NCBI GenBank assembly: GCA_900543095.1
Contig: UQQD01000003.1
Location: 42,513 to 106,512 of the forward strand
Source: an uncultured Ruminococcus sp.
GTDB lineage: Bacteria > Bacillota > Clostridia > Oscillospirales > Acutalibacteraceae
DNA: 64,000 nt
Direction of reading: 5' to 3'
Shown: piece by piece, positions 7,584 to 15,817 of the stretch
Numbering within the stretch: position 1 is the first letter of the stretch
Layout of the letters: the number at the start of each line of letters is the position of its first letter
The notes under the pieces: generated by a model
The model's database searches: none
What the model saw: the letters and a program-made list of their open reading frames with translations, nothing else
What the model was told of the DNA's origin: nothing
Program-made: the position numbers and the translations under genes

Positions 7584-8465
7584 TTAAAACACCGTTCCCT
7601 CTGTCAGAATTTTTTGCACGGTTTCGTATTCGGGCAAAAAATCCGAAATCGGCAGAGGGTTTTTGCCAAGTCCCATTTCTACGGTCAGCGCAGGCTTTTC
7701 GAGCTTGTCGATAATCCAGTCCTTAAAGCCCCCGCCCGTTGCTATGCTTTCGGGTTGGGTAACCGTGTATCCGCTGACCTCTGCAAACCGTTGTGCAAGC
7801 ACGGCGCAAAGCGGCGGTGTGTGAGTGCCAAAGTCGTAGTATATCTCACGCCCCTGACTGTGCAGAGCAACCGCACGCTCAAACTCAATACTTTTGCAAA
7901 GGCGTACCAGCGCTTTTGTTTCAGGCTCGCTGTGCGGCATTTTTCCGCCGAATCTTGTGGGCGACGCCCCGTTGATGCCAAGGCTGATTTCCTTTTCTCT
8001 CAGTCTGCACCAATCTGCGTCAAAGTTATGATTTATGTCAACGCCTCTTGCGTTTGCCTGCCAGATTGACGTATCATTGCAGACGCTTTCTACAAGCCCT
8101 TTGTAGCCGAGCGCCGCCGAACTGCCGTTTATGGCAATTTCGGTGCCGTCGGGATTTACGCACGGAACAATTACCGCACCACGCATTTTCAGCGCTTCGG
8201 CAAGTCTTCCGCTGTCCGACAAAACTGCGTTTGCACAATCCTCTGCAAATTTCAGCAGTGTAAGCACGGTGAGGTATTCTGTTCCGTGAAAGCCTCCGCA
8301 AAACAGCACTGCTCTTTTATTGCAGCCTATTCGGAGCACGTCTATCTCTCTTTTACAAAGACTTTCTCCTGCAAAATAATGGCTGACAAAGCCGTGTTTT
8401 TTGCAGATTTCATCAATAATTACCTTCCTTGCCGCATAGTCGGGCAAAACGTTGTAATTAATCAT
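7584..8465 (-). CDS. M14 family zinc carboxypeptidase
   Basis: 293 residues with start MINYNVLPDY; AAAGGAT precedes this ATG. Zinc ligands are His60 and Glu63 (GFHGTEY) and His202 (ALHSQG); the substrate-binding Arg lies in NARGVDINHNFD (about 140) and the general-base Glu in TVEMGLG (about 263). NPDGTEI is typical of the gamma-D-glutamyl-diaminopimelate type of M14 enzymes that trim cell-wall peptides, a likely but unproven role here. No signal peptide is visible, so it would act on peptides recycled into the cytoplasm. Its start lies 26 bases from the divergent Nudix gene, so the two promoters must overlap. Confidence 0.88.
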   Translation of the reverse strand: MINYNVLPDYAARKVIIDEICKKHGFVSHYFAGESLCKREIDVLRIGCNKRAVLFCGGFHGTEYLTVLTLLKFAEDCANAVLSDSGRLAEALKMRGAVIVPCVNPDGTEIAINGSSAALGYKGLVESVCNDTSIWQANARGVDINHNFDADWCRLREKEISLGINGASPTRFGGKMPHSEPETKALVRLCKSIEFERAVALHSQGREIYYDFGTHTPPLCAVLAQRFAEVSGYTVTQPESIATGGGFKDWIIDKLEKPALTVEMGLGKNPLPISDFLPEYETVQKILTEGTVF

Positions 8466-8491
8466 AAAATATCCTTTCTTTGGAGGTAAAT

Positions 8492-9037
8492 ATGGATCTG
8501 ACTGAAAAAACGCTGTCAAGCAAAAGTGTGTTTGACGGCAGAATTCTTCACATAACGCTTGATGAGGTTGAACTGCCGAACGGCAAAAAATCCAAGCGTG
8601 AGGTGGTCAACCACCCCGGAGGTGTTGCTGTTGCGGCACTTGACGGCGATAATAATCTGCTTTTTGTGCGGCAATTTCGCTACCCGTATAAGGAGATTGT
8701 GCTTGAGCTTCCGGCAGGAAAGCTTGAAAAGGGTTCAACTCCGCTTGAAAACGGCAAGCGAGAACTGCTTGAAGAAACAGGTGCAGAGGGATATTCATAT
8801 ATTTCTCTGGGTCAGGTATATCCCTCTCCCGGCTATACCGCAGAGATAATTCATCTGTATGCGTGCAGGGTAAAAAGCGAGGGAGAAAGCAAACCCGATG
8901 ACGGCGAATTTTTGAATGTTGAAAAAATCCCGCTTGACAAAGCCGTTGAAATGGTGCTCAATAATATGATACCCGACGCAAAAACCCAAATTGCGGTTCT
9001 TAAAACAGCTTTACTTCTCCAAAGTCATAAGATTTGA
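8492..9037 (+). CDS. Nudix hydrolase, ADP-ribose pyrophosphatase-like
   Basis: 181 residues from the ATG at 8492 (GGAGG at 8482-8486); an in-frame TTG at 8480 is too close to be the start. The Nudix box lies at about 76-98 (GKLEKGSTPLENGK then RELLEETGA). The catalytic core RELxEE is intact but the first Glu of GX5E is Ser. The surrounding pattern (VRQFRYPY before, LPAGKLE at the box) matches the ADP-ribose pyrophosphatase subfamily, which hydrolyses ADP-ribose to AMP and ribose 5-phosphate. Followed 13 bases later by ribF, probably one transcript. Confidence 0.87.
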   Translation: MDLTEKTLSSKSVFDGRILHITLDEVELPNGKKSKREVVNHPGGVAVAALDGDNNLLFVRQFRYPYKEIVLELPAGKLEKGSTPLENGKRELLEETGAEGYSYISLGQVYPSPGYTAEIIHLYACRVKSEGESKPDDGEFLNVEKIPLDKAVEMVLNNMIPDAKTQIAVLKTALLLQSHKI

Positions 9038-9050
9038 GGTACAATATTTT

Positions 9051-10013
9051 ATGCAAAATTTTTATGAGATATTACCCGAAAACAGCGTAACAGCCGTTGC
9101 TTTGGGATATTTTGACGGTGTTCATCAGGGACACCGTAATGTGCTTTTGCCTGCCGCAGCCGAAAAGCAAAAGGGATTTATTCCCGTTTGTTTTACATTT
9201 TCCGAAAGTCCCAAAAGTATTTTAAGCGGCAAAAACGGCGGAGAGCTTATGACAAAATTCGACAAGCTCAAAGTGCTTAACTCACTCGGAATCAAGAAAA
9301 CCGTTTTGGCGGATTTTAAAAGTATAATGAATATGTCGGCAACGGATTTTTTTCAGGATATACTTGTAAAAAAGCTGAGGGCAAAAAAGCTCTTTTGCGG
9401 TTTTAACTACCGTTTCGGCAAAAGCGGCGAGGGAAACGCAGAACTTTTGAAGGAGCTTTGCGACAAATACGGACTTGAACTTTGTGTTGTTCCTCCGACA
9501 AAAATTGACGGACAAATAGTTTCTTCAACGCTGATAAGAAGCCTTATAAAGAGCGGAGAGATTGCAAAGGCAAACAAGATGCTTTGTTCCGACTTCGGAT
9601 TTTCCGCACCTATTGAACACGGGCGCCGTCTTGGCAGAGAGCTTGGCACTCCTACCCTAAACCAACCGCTTTGTTCGGAGCTTGTTGTGCCGAAATTCGG
9701 CGTTTACTGCTCACGGGTAAGACTTGAAAACGGCAGGAGCTACTGCGGCGTTACAAACATCGGCATAAAGCCTACCGTAGGAAGTCCTGTTCCGCTTTGC
9801 GAAACATGGATGCCCGAATATTCGGGCGGTGAAATTTACGGTCAAAGCGCAGACGTTCGCCTGCTTGACTTTATCAGGGAAGAAAAAAAGTTTGAGTCGC
9901 TTGATATGCTCAAAAATACTATAATAGATAACGGCAAAACCGCACTTGAAATTTATAACCTAAGAGAAAATGTTCCCGCCTCTCGGGCATCGGTCGTTCC
10001 CTGTAATGATTGA
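9051..10013 (+). CDS. ribF: Bifunctional riboflavin kinase / FAD synthetase
   Basis: 320 residues from ATG 9051 with GAGGT at 9036-9040. The N-terminal FAD synthetase (nucleotidyltransferase) domain has GYFDGVHQGHR (19-29) and FNYRFGKSGEGN, then SSTLIRSLIKSG. The C-terminal riboflavin kinase domain starts near 180 with GRRLGRELGTPTLN, where the usual PTAN is PTLN. It phosphorylates riboflavin to FMN and adenylates FMN to FAD. This supplies the flavins used by Rnf (rnfC, D, G) elsewhere in the window. Second gene after the Nudix hydrolase; a terminator follows. Confidence 0.95.
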   Translation: MQNFYEILPENSVTAVALGYFDGVHQGHRNVLLPAAAEKQKGFIPVCFTFSESPKSILSGKNGGELMTKFDKLKVLNSLGIKKTVLADFKSIMNMSATDFFQDILVKKLRAKKLFCGFNYRFGKSGEGNAELLKELCDKYGLELCVVPPTKIDGQIVSSTLIRSLIKSGEIAKANKMLCSDFGFSAPIEHGRRLGRELGTPTLNQPLCSELVVPKFGVYCSRVRLENGRSYCGVTNIGIKPTVGSPVPLCETWMPEYSGGEIYGQSADVRLLDFIREEKKFESLDMLKNTIIDNGKTALEIYNLRENVPASRASVVPCND

Positions 10014-10054
10014 TTGCCGTTTAAAGAGCAAATATTTTTAATCGGATAAAATGT

Positions 10055-10115
10055 AAAGGCTGTAACCTGAGCGCATATGCTTCGTCATCTCAGATTACAG
10101 CCTTTTATTTTTGTT
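10055..10115. terminator. Terminator between ribF and the convergent phosphohexomutase gene
   Basis: Long stem AAAGGCTGTAACCTGAG with CTCAGATTACAGCCTTT, then TATTTTTGTTTT on the plus strand. The stem is symmetric enough to serve both directions. Confidence 0.85.
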
Positions 10116-10165
10116 TTGCTCTGCACTGAATGCGGCAGTTTGTTGCTTCGTTTTAGACGGTTGTT

Positions 10166-11668
10166 TTAAATTTCAAGACCTTTTGCGGTTTTTAAAAATC
10201 CGTACAGCTTATCAAGTATCACGTCAACTCCGCCTTTGCTGTCGCTTTCAACATTCAGCGGCATAATCGGGTCGTGTACCGAGAGCCTGAGCAAAAACCA
10301 ACCGTCGCCATTATCCTTGTCAAACGAAACCCGTATTCCCTCACGGTTATCGTCGGCAACATTCCAACCGTCCTGCCTTTCGGCATAATCGGTAAGCTCA
10401 GCAATTATGCGCTCACCGCAGGACTTAAAGTCCTTTTCGGTTATTTTGTAGCGAATTTCACGGCTTTCAAGCGGCTCTTTAAGGCTTGCCGTCAGCTCGT
10501 CAAGCTCCTTGCCCTGCGCCCTGAGCTGAGCCGCCTTTATGATTATTTTTGTGCAGAGATATGCGCCGTCGTCAAGAAAATAATTTTCACGCATTGCGGC
10601 GTGTCCCGACGTTTCAATGGCAAGCGGACAGTTTACACCCTTTGTGTTAAGCTCCAAAGCCTTGTCGATGACATTTTTATATCCTCTGCGGTAACGGTAG
10701 TGTTTTCCGCCGAGTTCGTTTTCAATAAATTCTTTAAGACCGCTTGACGTTATCGAGTCCGTAACAATCGTACCGCCGTTGTTGCCCTCAAGCGCAATAG
10801 CGGCGGCAACGGCTACAAGTCTGTTGCGGTTTATCTCGTTACCCTTCGAGTCAACGGCTCCCCCTCGGTCAACGTCCGTATCGAATATAACGCCGAGGTC
10901 GGCGTTGCTTTCTTTTACGGCTTCGCATATCGACTCCATAGCTTCGGGGTTTTCCGGGTTGGGAACATGGTTGGGGAACATTCCGTCGGGGTCAAGAAAT
11001 CTGCTTCCGTTTGTATCTGCGCCGAGGACCTTCAGAACCTTGTCCGCATAAAATCCGCCTGCGCCGTTGCCTGCATCAACAACTATCCTGAAACCTTTGA
11101 GCGGGTGTTCGTAATCGTCCGCATTTACCTCACGCTTTATCTTGTCGCAAAGTCCCTTTGCGTAGTCGGTCATATAGTCAACGTCACGCACCGTGCCGCC
11201 GTCTTTTGCGGTAGGGTGTTCGCCGCTTTGGGCGTAGGTCAGAATTTTTTCGATGTCGCTTCCTTCAAGTCCGCCCTCACGGGTGAAGAATTTCAGACCG
11301 TTGCGGTTAAACGGATGATGACTTGCGGTAATCTGCAACGCTCCGTCGCATCCCAAATCAACCGTAGTCATAAACATTGACGGGGTTGAAGCAAGTCCGC
11401 AGCGCAGCACCTCTGCTCCGCACGCCGTAAATTGAGCTACGGCAATCTCCATAATATGAGGTCCCGAAATTCGGCTGTCACGTCCGACCGAGATTTTGAG
11501 CGATTCGGGAGCCTTGCCTACCTTTTTTGAAAGCCAAAGCACGAACCCGTCTGTCATATCGGCAAGCACCTTGTCGCTTAGGTTCACCGCTTCGCCCTCA
11601 ACGCCTTCGCTTGCAACGCCTCTGATGTCCGTTCCGCTTTTAAATTGTTTATAAAAATCGTTCAGCAT
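10166..11668 (-). CDS. Phosphomannomutase / phosphoglucomutase
   Basis: 500 residues. Alpha-D-phosphohexomutase with its four domains: catalytic phosphoserine Ser116 in TASHHPFNRNG, Mg-binding loop DTDVDR (263-268), sugar-binding loop ETSGHAAMRENYF (about 353-365, usually E-S/T-SGH) and a C-terminal phosphate-binding domain. It interconverts hexose 1- and 6-phosphates for cell-wall and glycan precursors in the cytoplasm. The start MLNDFYKQFKSGTDIRG is supported by GAAAGGA just upstream and a promoter 32 bases further. Preference for mannose or glucose cannot be decided from sequence. Single-gene unit. Confidence 0.93.
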   Translation of the reverse strand: MLNDFYKQFKSGTDIRGVASEGVEGEAVNLSDKVLADMTDGFVLWLSKKVGKAPESLKISVGRDSRISGPHIMEIAVAQFTACGAEVLRCGLASTPSMFMTTVDLGCDGALQITASHHPFNRNGLKFFTREGGLEGSDIEKILTYAQSGEHPTAKDGGTVRDVDYMTDYAKGLCDKIKREVNADDYEHPLKGFRIVVDAGNGAGGFYADKVLKVLGADTNGSRFLDPDGMFPNHVPNPENPEAMESICEAVKESNADLGVIFDTDVDRGGAVDSKGNEINRNRLVAVAAAIALEGNNGGTIVTDSITSSGLKEFIENELGGKHYRYRRGYKNVIDKALELNTKGVNCPLAIETSGHAAMRENYFLDDGAYLCTKIIIKAAQLRAQGKELDELTASLKEPLESREIRYKITEKDFKSCGERIIAELTDYAERQDGWNVADDNREGIRVSFDKDNGDGWFLLRLSVHDPIMPLNVESDSKGGVDVILDKLYGFLKTAKGLEI

Positions 11669-11699
11669 ATTTTACCGTCCTTTCCTCTCTGGGCATATC

Positions 11700-11737
11700 T
11701 GCACTTAGATTATACCGCATATACTTAAAAATCTCAA
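11700..11737 (-). promoter_or_regulatory. Phosphohexomutase promoter with shared TATAATCTAAGTGCAGAT block
   Basis: Minus strand: TTGAGA (11732-11737), 17-base spacer, TATAAT (11709-11714), then CTAAGTGCAGAT. Transcription would start near 11701, giving a leader of about 33 bases. The sequence from the -10 onward is nearly identical to the GH31 and 44138 promoters. Confidence 0.8.
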
Positions 11738-11842
11738 TATATTAAAATTTTAACTTTGTTAAATCGGTACTTTGTTTAATGCTAAAAAGGAATTAAGTTG
11801 TGCAGTGTGACGAAAACTAACGACAAAAAAAGAATGAATGTA

Positions 11843-11859
11843 AATTCTAAATTAGAATT
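11843..11859. promoter_or_regulatory. Palindrome AATTCT-N5-AGAATT, upstream copy
   Basis: Perfect 6-bp inverted repeat with a 5-base spacer, in the gap between the phosphohexomutase and the small HPr-like gene, about 90 bases upstream of the latter's -35. The same palindrome with the same spacing recurs at 12748-12764. Confidence 0.5.
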
Positions 11860-11949
11860 ATAGGGCAAATTGCACATATTCCGTACTTACAAATTGGTTA
11901 TTGTTGACAGCAAAAAGTAATATCACACAAAATCAAAGCGGCAAAATTG

Positions 11950-11977
11950 TTGACTTTTTCAAATTTTTGGATATAAT
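11950..11977 (+). promoter_or_regulatory. Promoter of the small HPr-like gene
   Basis: TTGACT (11950-11955), 16-base spacer, TATAAT (11972-11977). It yields an unusually long leader of about 158 bases before the ATG at 12142, containing short inverted repeats (for example TGACT/AGTCA near 12004-12027). No known riboswitch was recognised in the leader. Confidence 0.75.
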
Positions 11978-12141
11978 AATAAGTGTCAAGTAAAAAGTCC
12001 GCTTGACTGTCGGCTGATATCAAGTCAGCACACCCGGGTTACATTTGAATATCCAAAAAGCCGATGAATAAATCATGATTTGCCAAATGGTAAATGGCGC
12101 ACGAAAACTTTATATTATAAAGAATTGAAGGAGGAAACTTT

Positions 12142-12408
12142 ATGACACCAATTCTTAGCTTACACAACATTGATGTAACTGCGTTCCTCGCCGTGCTGGA
12201 TACCTGCGAAGGCAACGTATATTTAGTTACAAACGAAGGCGACAGACTTAATCTGCGCAGTAAACTTTCACAGCTTGTAGGTTTGACAAAGCTTATCGAA
12301 GGCGGCAAGATCGCTGAGGCAAGCATTATCTGCGAAAACAAGCAGGATGAAAGCAAGCTTTTCAGATTCAACTTCTTTGGTGAAACAGGAAACGCTAAAG
12401 TAGGCTGA
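12142..12408 (+). CDS. Small HPr-like protein of unknown function
   Basis: 88 residues, strong AAGGAGG at 12128-12134. The sequence alternates short strands and helices (NVYLVTNEGDRLNLRSKLS, then QLVGLTKLIEGG) in a way reminiscent of the small HPr-fold proteins of Clostridia often annotated as HPr family or wrongly as poly(A) polymerase. No active-site His was identified in the expected place. There is no signal or membrane segment. The perfect Shine-Dalgarno, good promoter, long leader and strong terminator suggest an abundant, separately regulated product. Function not recognised. Confidence 0.65.
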   Translation: MTPILSLHNIDVTAFLAVLDTCEGNVYLVTNEGDRLNLRSKLSQLVGLTKLIEGGKIAEASIICENKQDESKLFRFNFFGETGNAKVG

Positions 12409-12505
12409 TGAAAGCTTAAAAAAGGTATATAGAAAAGATTTTGATAAATTCAATTAATTGACATCCACGTTTTCTTACGTTAATTTCAAAACTTCTAAAT
12501 CCAGG

Positions 12506-12537
12506 AGCAGCCACTCAGACGAGTGGCTGCTTTTGGG
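12506..12537 (+). terminator. Terminator of the small HPr-like gene
   Basis: Perfect 11-bp stem AGCAGCCACTC / GAGTGGCTGCT with an AGAC loop, followed by TTTGGGTTTG. Confidence 0.9.
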
Positions 12538-12562
12538 TTTGTCGCTGCTTATTTTTAAATCG

Positions 12563-12648
12563 AAGCAAAGCTTGCGGCAGATTGCAAACAGCGCAAAGGA
12601 GCGTTAGTTTCTCAGAATTTCAGAGGGATATTTGCACTTGGATATTAT
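12563..12648 (-). repeat. Dispersed structured repeat, copy 2 (internally deleted)
   Basis: Has the GCAAAGCTTGC / CAGATTGCAAACAG end, the GCGTTAGTTTCTCAGAATT block and the TTTGCACTTGGATATTA end. The central inverted-repeat arm and CCCGCC block are missing, which leaves 86 bp. Confidence 0.7.
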
Positions 12649-12747
12649 GGTATTTAGTTGCAAATATCTGCGTATATATTAACACAATCCGATAAGTGTA
12701 CATTGTTTTTTCAATAAATTAGTGGTAAAATTAATCAAAGTTAAAAT

Positions 12748-12790
12748 AATTCTAATTCAGAATTAAAAAAATCCCATTAAATATTATAAT
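12748..12790 (+). promoter_or_regulatory. Putative promoter of the activase/dehydratase locus with overlapping palindrome
   Basis: AATTCT (12748-12753), N5, AGAATT (12759-12764), then TATAAT at 12785-12790 about 82 bases before the TTG start. No recognisable -35 lies at the right distance; the palindrome occupies roughly -43 to -27, where an activator or repressor would sit. The rest of the 12649-12871 gap is AT-rich with nothing else recognised. Confidence 0.5.
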
Positions 12791-12871
12791 AAATTGGTAT
12801 GTACATTTAAACAGGAGCAGAACTTACGACAGTAGGTTGTATATAAGTAAGAAATTTTCGGAGGTAGTGCC

Positions 12872-15775
12872 TTGAAGTTAGGTCTTGATATAGGTTCAAC
12901 TACAATAAAATGCGTTGTGCTTGACGATGATAACAAGCTGATATACAGCACATATGAACGCCATTACTCTCAGATCACGGAAAAGATAGGCGAAATACTT
13001 GACGCTGTTCGTTCAAAGATCGACGGTGTTGAAAACGCCTTTGTTGCGATGTCCGGTTCTGCCGGTATGGGCGTTGCTCAGGACTGCGGAATTGATTTTA
13101 TTCAGGAGGTTTACGCCACCAGAATAGCCGCAAATACTTTCATTCCCGGAACCGATGTCGTTATAGAGCTTGGCGGAGAGGACGCAAAGATACTTTTTCT
13201 TACAAACGGTCTTGAGGTGCGTATGAACGGAACCTGTGCCGGAGGCACGGGCGCGTTTATCGACCAGATGGCAACCCTGCTTAATGTACCGCTGGAAGAG
13301 CTTGACGAGCTTGCAAAACAGCACGAAAGGACATATACAATAGCTTCACGCTGCGGTGTTTTTGCAAAAACCGATATTCAGCCTCTTTTAAACCAAGGAG
13401 CACGCAAGGCGGATATTGCCGAAAGTATTTTTCACGCCGTAGTCAGTCAGACGGTTGCGGGTCTTGCTCAGGGCAGAGAGATTGAAGGACAGATAGTTTA
13501 TCTCGGCGGTCCTCTTACATTTATGAGCGAGCTTCGCAGATGTTTTGACGAAACTTTGAACACAAAGGGAATCTGCCCGGAAAATTCGCTTTACTATGTT
13601 GCCTGCGGTGCAGCATTGTGCGCCGAAAGAGCAATAGACTTTGATACTGTTATAGAACAGGTAAAGCATTACAGAGGATCGGGCAACTTTGCGTTTAATC
13701 CTCCGCTTTTTGAAAACGAGGAGGAATACCGAAAATTCACAGAGCGTCACGCAAAGGCGGACGTAAAAGAAAAGGAACTCAAGGGCTATAAGGGCAAGGC
13801 TTATATCGGAATGGACGCAGGTTCAACCACGGTAAAGGGCGTTGTACTTAACGAAAACGGCGAACTGCTCCACTCAAAATATGTTCAGTCAAAGGGCAAT
13901 CCCGTTGAAATCATCAAAGAATTTCTTGAAGAAATATACAGCATAAATCCCGAACTGAACGTTGTTTCGTCGGCGGTCACGGGTTACGGTGAGGACATTA
14001 TCAAGAACGCTTTTGACGTTGATTACGGCGTTGTTGAAACCATCGCCCACTTTACGGCGGCAAAATATTTTATGCCTGACGTTGAGTTCATTATTGATAT
14101 CGGCGGTCAGGATATAAAGTGCTTTAAGATACACAACGGCGCTATTGATAATATATTTCTTAACGAGGCTTGTTCTTCGGGCTGCGGAAGCTTTTTGCAG
14201 ACCTTTGCGAATGCACTTGGGTATCAAATAGCCGATTTCTCAAAGCTCGGTTTGTTTGCAAAACGTCCCGTTGACCTTGGTTCACGCTGTACCGTGTTTA
14301 TGAATTCGAGCGTAAAACAGGCGCAAAAGGACGGTGCAACTATCGAGGATATCTCGGCAGGACTGTCGCTGAGCGTTGTCAAAAACGCATTATATAAGGT
14401 TATCCGTGCTTCAAGCCCCGACGAGCTTGGCAAAAGGATAGTTGTTCAGGGCGGAACTTTCCTAAACGACGCAGTTTTGCGTGCGTTTGAGCAGGAAATG
14501 GGCGTTGAGGTTGTAAGACCGAATATTGCGGGGCTAATGGGCGCATACGGAGCTGCGCTTTATGCAAAGAAAAAATCAAAGGGCGAGGGCAAGAGCAAGC
14601 TTGCTTCTGCCGAAGCGCTCAAGAACTTTGTTCACGAAATAAAGGTTACAAACTGCGGATTGTGCAACAATAATTGCAGACTTACGATAAACTCATTCGG
14701 CGGCGGAAGAAAATTCATTGCAGGCAACAGGTGCGAACGCCCGATAACAAAGCGTGTGCCGTCAAATGATATGAATATGTACAGCTACAAGCTGAGCCTG
14801 CTTGAAACCTATAAGCCGGTTGAGGGGCTGAGGGGCAAGCTGGGAATACCTATGGGGCTTAATATGTTTGAGCTTTATCCGTTTTGGTACAGGTTCTTTA
14901 CCGAGCTTAAATTTGAGGTGTTTAAATCGCCCCGTTCAAGCAGAAAGCTCTATCAGAGAGGTCAGCAGACCATTCCGAGCGATACCGTCTGCTTCCCGGC
15001 AAAGCTTATGCACGGTCACGTTCAGACGCTGATAGACCAAGGTGCGGAAACCATATTCTATCCCTGTCTGACATATAATTTTGACGAGCATCTCGGTGAT
15101 AACCATTATAACTGTCCTGTTGTTGCATATTATCCCGAAGTTATCAAAAACAATATGAAAGACATCAACAAGGTGCATTTCATAAAGGACTACTTCGGAA
15201 TTCACCGCCCAAAGGATTTCCCCAACAAGGCGTATGAAAAGCTTTCGTTCCATTTCCCCGACCTTACGCTTAACGAGGTTAGAGCGGCGGCAAAGAAAGC
15301 CTATGAGGAACAGGAAAATTATAAAAAGAAGGTCATTGCCAAGGGCGACGCAATTATCGCAAAAGCCGAAAAGGACGGCAAAAAAATATTTGTGCTTGCA
15401 GGCAGACCGTATCATATAGACCCTGAGATCAACCACGGAATCGACAAGCTTATCGCAGGCTTTGACGTTGCGATTGTCAGCGAAGACGTTGTTGCGGCAA
15501 GGGTGGAAAAATTCAACACCCACGTTCTTAATCAGTGGACTTATCATTCACGCCTTTATGCTGCGGCAAAATATGTTTCTCAGCGCAGTGATATGGAGCT
15601 TGTACAGCTTGTATCGTTCGGCTGCGGTGTTGATGCGATAACAACCGATGAAGTCAGGGAAATACTTGAACGTGAAAACAAAATCTACACTCAGATAAAG
15701 ATTGATGAAATAACCAATCTCGGTGCGGTAAAAATTCGTATAAGAAGTTTGCTTGCCGCAATCGAGAACGACTGA
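12872..15775 (+). CDS. Acyl-CoA dehydratase activase, two ASKHA domains plus DUF2229 region
   Basis: 967 residues, TTG start with CGGAGG upstream. Two BcrAD/BadFG (HgdC-type) ATPase modules: the first has DIGSTTIK (6-13) with Cys122 (GTCAGGTG) and Cys161 (SRCGVF). The second has DAGSTTVK (about 314-321) with ACSSGCGSF (about 432-440) and SRCTVF. Next come NCGLCNNNC and NRCERP near 593-620, then a DUF2229-type region to the end. Family activators use ATP hydrolysis and a [4Fe-4S] cluster to inject a low-potential electron into a 2-hydroxyacyl-CoA dehydratase or benzoyl-CoA reductase. Related proteins often continue into the dehydratase as one polypeptide of about 1400 residues; here that part is the next gene. 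Substrate unknown. Confidence 0.88.
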   Translation: MKLGLDIGSTTIKCVVLDDDNKLIYSTYERHYSQITEKIGEILDAVRSKIDGVENAFVAMSGSAGMGVAQDCGIDFIQEVYATRIAANTFIPGTDVVIELGGEDAKILFLTNGLEVRMNGTCAGGTGAFIDQMATLLNVPLEELDELAKQHERTYTIASRCGVFAKTDIQPLLNQGARKADIAESIFHAVVSQTVAGLAQGREIEGQIVYLGGPLTFMSELRRCFDETLNTKGICPENSLYYVACGAALCAERAIDFDTVIEQVKHYRGSGNFAFNPPLFENEEEYRKFTERHAKADVKEKELKGYKGKAYIGMDAGSTTVKGVVLNENGELLHSKYVQSKGNPVEIIKEFLEEIYSINPELNVVSSAVTGYGEDIIKNAFDVDYGVVETIAHFTAAKYFMPDVEFIIDIGGQDIKCFKIHNGAIDNIFLNEACSSGCGSFLQTFANALGYQIADFSKLGLFAKRPVDLGSRCTVFMNSSVKQAQKDGATIEDISAGLSLSVVKNALYKVIRASSPDELGKRIVVQGGTFLNDAVLRAFEQEMGVEVVRPNIAGLMGAYGAALYAKKKSKGEGKSKLASAEALKNFVHEIKVTNCGLCNNNCRLTINSFGGGRKFIAGNRCERPITKRVPSNDMNMYSYKLSLLETYKPVEGLRGKLGIPMGLNMFELYPFWYRFFTELKFEVFKSPRSSRKLYQRGQQTIPSDTVCFPAKLMHGHVQTLIDQGAETIFYPCLTYNFDEHLGDNHYNCPVVAYYPEVIKNNMKDINKVHFIKDYFGIHRPKDFPNKAYEKLSFHFPDLTLNEVRAAAKKAYEEQENYKKKVIAKGDAIIAKAEKDGKKIFVLAGRPYHIDPEINHGIDKLIAGFDVAIVSEDVVAARVEKFNTHVLNQWTYHSRLYAAAKYVSQRSDMELVQLVSFGCGVDAITTDEVREILERENKIYTQIKIDEITNLGAVKIRIRSLLAAIEND

Positions 15776-15817
15776 TAAAGCAGTCGGAATTGATAATATA
15801 ATTGAAAGGATTGTATT

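Noticed and set aside
14936..15547. 203-residue minus-strand frame inside the activase gene
   Set aside because: Lies opposite conserved coding sequence with no initiation signal; hydrophobicity is a by-product of codon usage on the other strand.
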